Below are positions 63,101 through 64,000 of a DNA stretch of 64,000 nucleotides, one piece after another. The translations under genes and the position numbers were made by a program. The number at the start of each line of letters is the position of its first letter. The stretch's first letter is position 1. The stretch is from Polaribacter sp. IC073 (GTDB taxonomy: Bacteria; Bacteroidota; Bacteroidia; Flavobacteriales; Flavobacteriaceae): NCBI RefSeq assembly GCF_007997075.1, contig NZ_VORS01000001.1, forward strand, positions 592,478 to 656,477. The letters are read 5' to 3'. The notes beneath the pieces were generated by a model, which searched no databases, had not been told where the DNA came from, and worked only from the letters and a program-made list of their open reading frames with translations.

Positions 63101-64000
63101 TTTAACAGGAGATAGCGATATTGATGGAGATACTTTAACAATCACAAGTATCAACGGAACCGTATTAACACCAGGAACATTACAGACAATTACCGTTTCT
63201 AACGGCGTTGTAACAGTAACTTCAGGTGGGGCAATTAGTTTTGCACCGACCGCGAATTACAATGGAAGTTCAACATTTGCTTATGTAATAAGTGACGGAA
63301 ATGGCGAAACAGCAACAGCAAATCAAATTATAACGATCACTGCAGTAAATGATGCGCCGCAAGCGAATCCAGATACTGGAAGCACAAATGAAGATGAAAC
63401 CTTAACGGTTGTCAAAGAAAATGGATTGATAGATGTAAATGATACAGATATTGATGCAGGAACTACTTTAAATATTACAAAATTTGTAGTAGATGGAGGA
63501 TCTCCAATAACAGTAAGCCCAACGACCGCAGGATCAACATTAATTGCAGGAAAAGGAACTTTAACAATAAATACAGACGGTAGTTACACATTTGCACCAA
63601 TATTAAATTTCAACGGAACCTTACCACAAGTAACGTATACGGTTAGTGACGGAACAAATACGGCAAATTCTACCTTAGACATTACCGTAAATCCTATTAA
63701 TGATGCACCAGTAGCGGTAAATGACAATTATACAACAAATGAAGATACGTCAGTAACTTTAACTCCTTTAACAGGAGATAGCGATATTGATGGAGATACT
63801 TTAACAATCACAAGTATCAACGGAACCGCATTAACACCAGGAACATTACAGACAATTACCGTTTCTAACGGCGTTGTAACAGTAACTTCAGGTGGGGCAA
63901 TTAGTTTTGCACCGACCGCGAATTACAATGGAAGTTCAACATTTGCTTATGTAATAAGTGATGGAAATGGCGAGACAGCAACAGCGAATCAAATTATAAC
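54114..64000 (+). CDS. Giant repetitive surface adhesin (3' end beyond window)
   Basis: The ATG at 54114 opens a frame with no stop to the window end: at least 3295 residues. Signal peptide 1-38 (long basic n-region, ends SFAQ). About 40-255 is a DUF11-like and bacterial Ig-like start. TSP3 calcium repeats lie at 258-362, 843-926 and a very long block at 1401-2266 (DSDNDGI-type). Ig-like modules (FQWELSTNGG) at about 420-510, 976-1069 and 2313-2409, each followed by cadherin/VCBS-like domains (NDAPVAV...TPEANFNGDADINYTI). From 2411 on, cadherin-like pairs repeat with a 222-residue period. Likely secreted by the type IX system and surface-bound, inferred since its C-terminus is not seen. Confidence 0.88.
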   Translation, partial: MKKMYTIFSLQNKFNRKTRQLIMLFGFFFIATSASFAQAVTIVPNATTPAGSDDVGDLINYSIAVYNSGGIPLNSVVISSDIGTAVTLSSGDSNTNNILDTDECWVYTGFHTLTQADIDATKVDNVFSVTSTEITTAQSETHTENVHEDDISYASVYGISDIIATDDDFSTTVINGIAGGTAGNAFINDTVDGATATATNVTPTLVSNGGLTGATIAANGDVAVSMNSATGSYILTYKICDNSDTNNCDTAEIIVVVDGDSDGDGVLDSVDECNGFDDALDNDNDGVADGCDLDDDNDGILDTAENAISGDPIVDTNNNGVLDYKDTALSGFVDANSDGIDDRYDVDQDGIIDQFDTDSDGDSCPDVTEAGHLESTTKAGEVKGTGYDAANGKVTGFTTAYTGTNSNVTSAGTPASVTSQPPNRNILVGQNTTFPVTTDGTVFQWELSTNGGSSYTSISNDAVYSGTTTSTLTITGVTTAQNNYKYRVLISKADYACTTTSNAGTLTVFSNQAPVADSNAITVLEESTGTALGLAAPTDADGNPLTITVTGLPILGVVKKANGAVVTNGTVLTSIELTNLIYDSPTAYNGTDDAGEFTYTVSDGTAAPTTGTSDITITAVNDVPVAVADSGTALEDNAVSIATIGNNDTDEDGNVVPSTIILIDPANAANTGITGTPLVIVGKGTYTVDAAGNVIFTPEANFNGDADINYTINDDSGATSNQALLDISITPVNDNPIAVADANETTENTTLTVNAVNGVLNNDTDVDAGTTLNVTNFTVDGISKNAGETATIAGVGTLLINADGSYVFTPETNYTGAIPVTTYNITDNVGGSASSTLTLTINADSDNDGIADVTDLDDDNDGILDTAETPGNVNPDADSDNDGIPDFKDADTGTLNGSGIVATFDTDSDGIANHLDTDSDNDGCLDVTEAGHIESSTKTGEVQGSGYGADGKVTGFTTGYTGTNTNVTSAGVAAIVNAPPPNRDIEVGKNTTFPVTTDGTVFQWELSTDSGATYNTILDGTIYGGTTTNTLTITGVTSAQNNYQYRVVISKADYVCTTTSNAGILTVFTNEAPVADSSAITVLEESTGSSLELTAPTDADGNPLTITVTGLPILGVVKKAGGAIVTNGSTLTSAELIGLIYDAPTAYNGTDDAGDFTYTVSDGIADPVSGATDITITAVNDVPVAVTDSGTALEDNAVSIATIGNNDTDEDGNVVPSTIILIDPANVANTGKTGTPLVIVGKGTYTVDAAGNVIFTPEANFNGDADINYTIKDNSGFASNEALLDIAITPVNDNPIAVADANSTTENTTLTVTAANGVLNNDTDVDAGTTLNVTNFTADGQTKNAGETITITGVGTLQINADGSYVFTPNTDYFGAIPVTTYNITDNTGGSASATLTLTLNVDSDNDGVADVADLDSDNDGILDTVEGQGTDPTADADLDGTPNYLDADSGTLDGNGIAAGFDFDGDGIPNHLDLDADNDAIPDVLEAGLTDANNDGIADNTGFGTNGFADNLETVADNGTPNYTLVNTDASSDINVNLYNFLDRDSDNDGISDTEEAFSNNAIYNDTNNDGIVDGFVDSDNNGWHDTIDGEGTFPTFLNSDTDAIPNYLDLDSDGDGLPDTFEGNFQVSDGDNNGIVGTGTPADADADGLADTNDPDAAGNILGGFGFNQDRDGDGVKNYLDIDVDNDGIIDNIEGQSTSAYKAPKGTDTDGDGIDDAYDVDNGGVGIGYTNTDGGSAPDYADTDSENDGIDDIDEGFYKTITATNSLDSDNDGIVDILKFVDVDGDGLHDDFDEVSGNGTVNNATNGGQTSQTHPDDDPAAPGGDRDWREASAQDYDGDGINDIVDLDDDNDGILDIDEDFNEDGDGNPRTNPSDKDGDGVPNYFDLDTDNDGITDYIEAGGTDDPDGNGQPGTGVLERSEVNAKGIPLAVSPDTETSGTSETSNLTIPNTAGADNPNFIDLDSDNDGITDTIEAGGTDPDGDGRYGLGSINDVDSDGLADEIDPYDDRDGNLDTALNPNKKLTLPDTDLDGIPNYLDLDSDNDTIPDNVEGQSTTGYITHAATDADDDGLNDAYDSSDGVGTAVIPVDTDGDGIPDYLDLDSDNDTLKDIVEVGNGTADTDGDGKTDNTIGINGLDNNSENVDDYNDTNGIYNDPKTDFPDEDGDVNTGGDVDYRDILDADNDGVADALDLDDDNDGILDTVESPNGVNPDADSDNDGTPDYKDADYAGFVDTNSDGVNDNFDTDLDGIPNHQDTDSDNDGCPDVTEAGHKESTTKAGEVVGSGYETNGKVTPTSTAYSGTNTNVTTAGTPVVISQQPQDQSGFIAGSASFEVSSTGTVFQWQESIDGGTTFTDVTNGGKYAGATTNKLTISNLSTTENNYQYQVIVSKTDYACFIPSTPPAKLTVNNNPPVAANDLGNTILEDTVITVSTVGGNDTDVEDTTPDASTITLIDPNDAANTGKTDTPLVIANIGSYEVDPLGNVKFTPVLNYNGTADIKYTIKDSSNNVSNEATIEITVTSVNDAPVANTDAGTILEGATLTLTTIGANDTDVDGTIDTTSIILIDPNDAGNTGNSATPLVIDNVGTYTVNGAGTVVFTPLENFNGSANIKYTVKDNDGLISNQAILNITVTPVNDAPVAVADSGNTDEETTLNVTAVNGLLKNDSDVDANSLSITKFVVDGGASITVTPTTAGSTLIAGIGTITINSNGSYTFVPVLNFNGTVPQVTYTVSDGTNTANTTLDISVNPINDAPVAVNDSYTTDEDTSVTLTPLTGDSDVDGDTLTITSINGETINISGGNQLITVPNGVVTVTTAGAISFAPAANYNGSSTFVYVISDGNGETATANETITIDAVNDAPQANPDTGSTDEDVTLTVVKANGLIDDNDTDIDAGDVLTVTKFVVDGVDVNVTPSAAGSTLIVGKGTLTINTDGSYTFAPILNFNGTVPQVMYTVSDGTNTANSTLDITVNPINDAPVAVNDSYTTNEDTSVTLTPLTGDSDIDGDTLTITSINGTVLTPGTLQTITVSNGVVTVTSGGAISFAPTANYNGSSTFAYVISDGNGETATANQIITITAVNDAPQANPDTGSTNEDETLTVVKENGLIDVNDTDIDAGTTLNITKFVVDGGSPITVSPTTAGSTLIAGKGTLTINTDGSYTFAPILNFNGTLPQVTYTVSDGTNTANSTLDITVNPINDAPVAVNDNYTTNEDTSVTLTPLTGDSDIDGDTLTITSINGTALTPGTLQTITVSNGVVTVTSGGAISFAPTANYNGSSTFAYVISDGNGETATANQII
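55211..58368 (+). repeat. Two-copy tandem repeat of about 1.68 kb in the giant gene
   Basis: Copy 1 starts at TGTTACAGAAGCAGG (55211), copy 2 at 56891. Period is 1680 bases at the start and 1677 at the end. Each unit contains an Ig-like module, three cadherin-like domains and a TSP3 linker. A third, partial copy of the opening lies at 60914-61340. Confidence 0.8.
58315..60910 (+). repeat. Long thrombospondin type 3 repeat tract
   Basis: About 865 codons of repeated aspartate-rich, calcium-binding motifs (DxDxDGxxD), mostly GATTCAGATAATGATGG-like DNA. It is the compositionally most extreme part of the window, and the minus strand shows many artefactual frames here. Confidence 0.8.
62020..64000 (+). 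repeat. Tandem cadherin-pair repeat, about 663-666 bp per unit
   Basis: Units begin near 62025, 62688 and 63351, each with two domains (NDAPVAVADSG or NDAPQANPDTG type, then NDAPVAVNDSYTT type). The second and third units are nearly identical at DNA level (for example 63001 onward versus 63667 onward), pointing to recent duplication or gene conversion. The array continues beyond the window. Confidence 0.85.

Overview
The window is chromosomal DNA of a low-GC Bacteroidota, most likely a marine member of the Flavobacteriaceae (Polaribacter/Tenacibaculum-like). This rests on several things: the strong AT bias; exact TAnnTTTG -7 promoter elements instead of sigma70 -10 boxes; few Shine-Dalgarno sequences; TTG starts; and flavobacterial families such as DUF2911, DUF6268, the short FeoB-associated Cys-rich protein and very large thrombospondin-type-3/DUF11 surface proteins. 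The genus is an inference. I saw no tRNA, rRNA, CRISPR array, prophage or transposase.

Region 1 (1-13.1 kb) is housekeeping and stress genes: a 5'-truncated tadA, a secreted S9 (DPP IV-like) peptidase, an XRE regulator with a DUF2975 membrane protein, a YccA/Bax-inhibitor-1 protein, umuC followed by umuD (reverse of the usual order), a DUF218 protein, a MocR/PdxR-type regulator divergent from a TonB-dependent receptor, a JmjC/cupin_8 protein, a tiny zinc-ribbon protein and rseP. Region 2 (13.2-23.1 kb) holds an SCO1-like protein, a complete ferrous-iron operon feoA-feoB-feoB-associated peptide under a Fur-box-like palindrome lying between the promoter elements, a DUF2911 protein, a leuS carrying an in-frame DUF559 nuclease-like domain, an NtrY-type histidine kinase and an enoyl-CoA hydratase. 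Region 3 (23.2-28.4 kb, minus) is one transcription unit: ABC ATPase, ABC-2 permease, MscS channel, DUF6268 outer-membrane protein and an NtrC-type regulator that lacks a DNA-binding domain.

Region 4 (28.5-35.5 kb) is a beta-oxidation operon led by a MarR regulator: fadN-like, thiolase and acyl-CoA dehydrogenase. Each of the two junctions between these enzyme genes holds a small four-helix-bundle gene of the 23S-rRNA-intervening-sequence (S23) family, and each is bracketed by inverted repeats. The second copy is frameshifted in an A7 run. I regard these as the best candidate for an undescribed element: IVS-like insertions living in an mRNA. Region 5 (35.6-44.4 kb) is mixed: a second MscS, a lipoprotein, small unknowns, an ArsC-fold protein without its cysteine, two J-domain proteins, an AraC regulator, an HD hydrolase and a bacilliredoxin.

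Region 6 (44.5 kb to the end) is a cluster of four consecutive surface proteins. The first three all end in the same roughly 115-residue DUF11-type domain and the same terminal motif, with no recognisable type IX secretion C-terminal domain. The fourth is at least 3295 residues, runs off the window, and is built from thrombospondin-3, Ig-like and cadherin-like repeats with long, partly near-identical DNA repeats. Together they look like a secreted adhesin or surface-layer locus.
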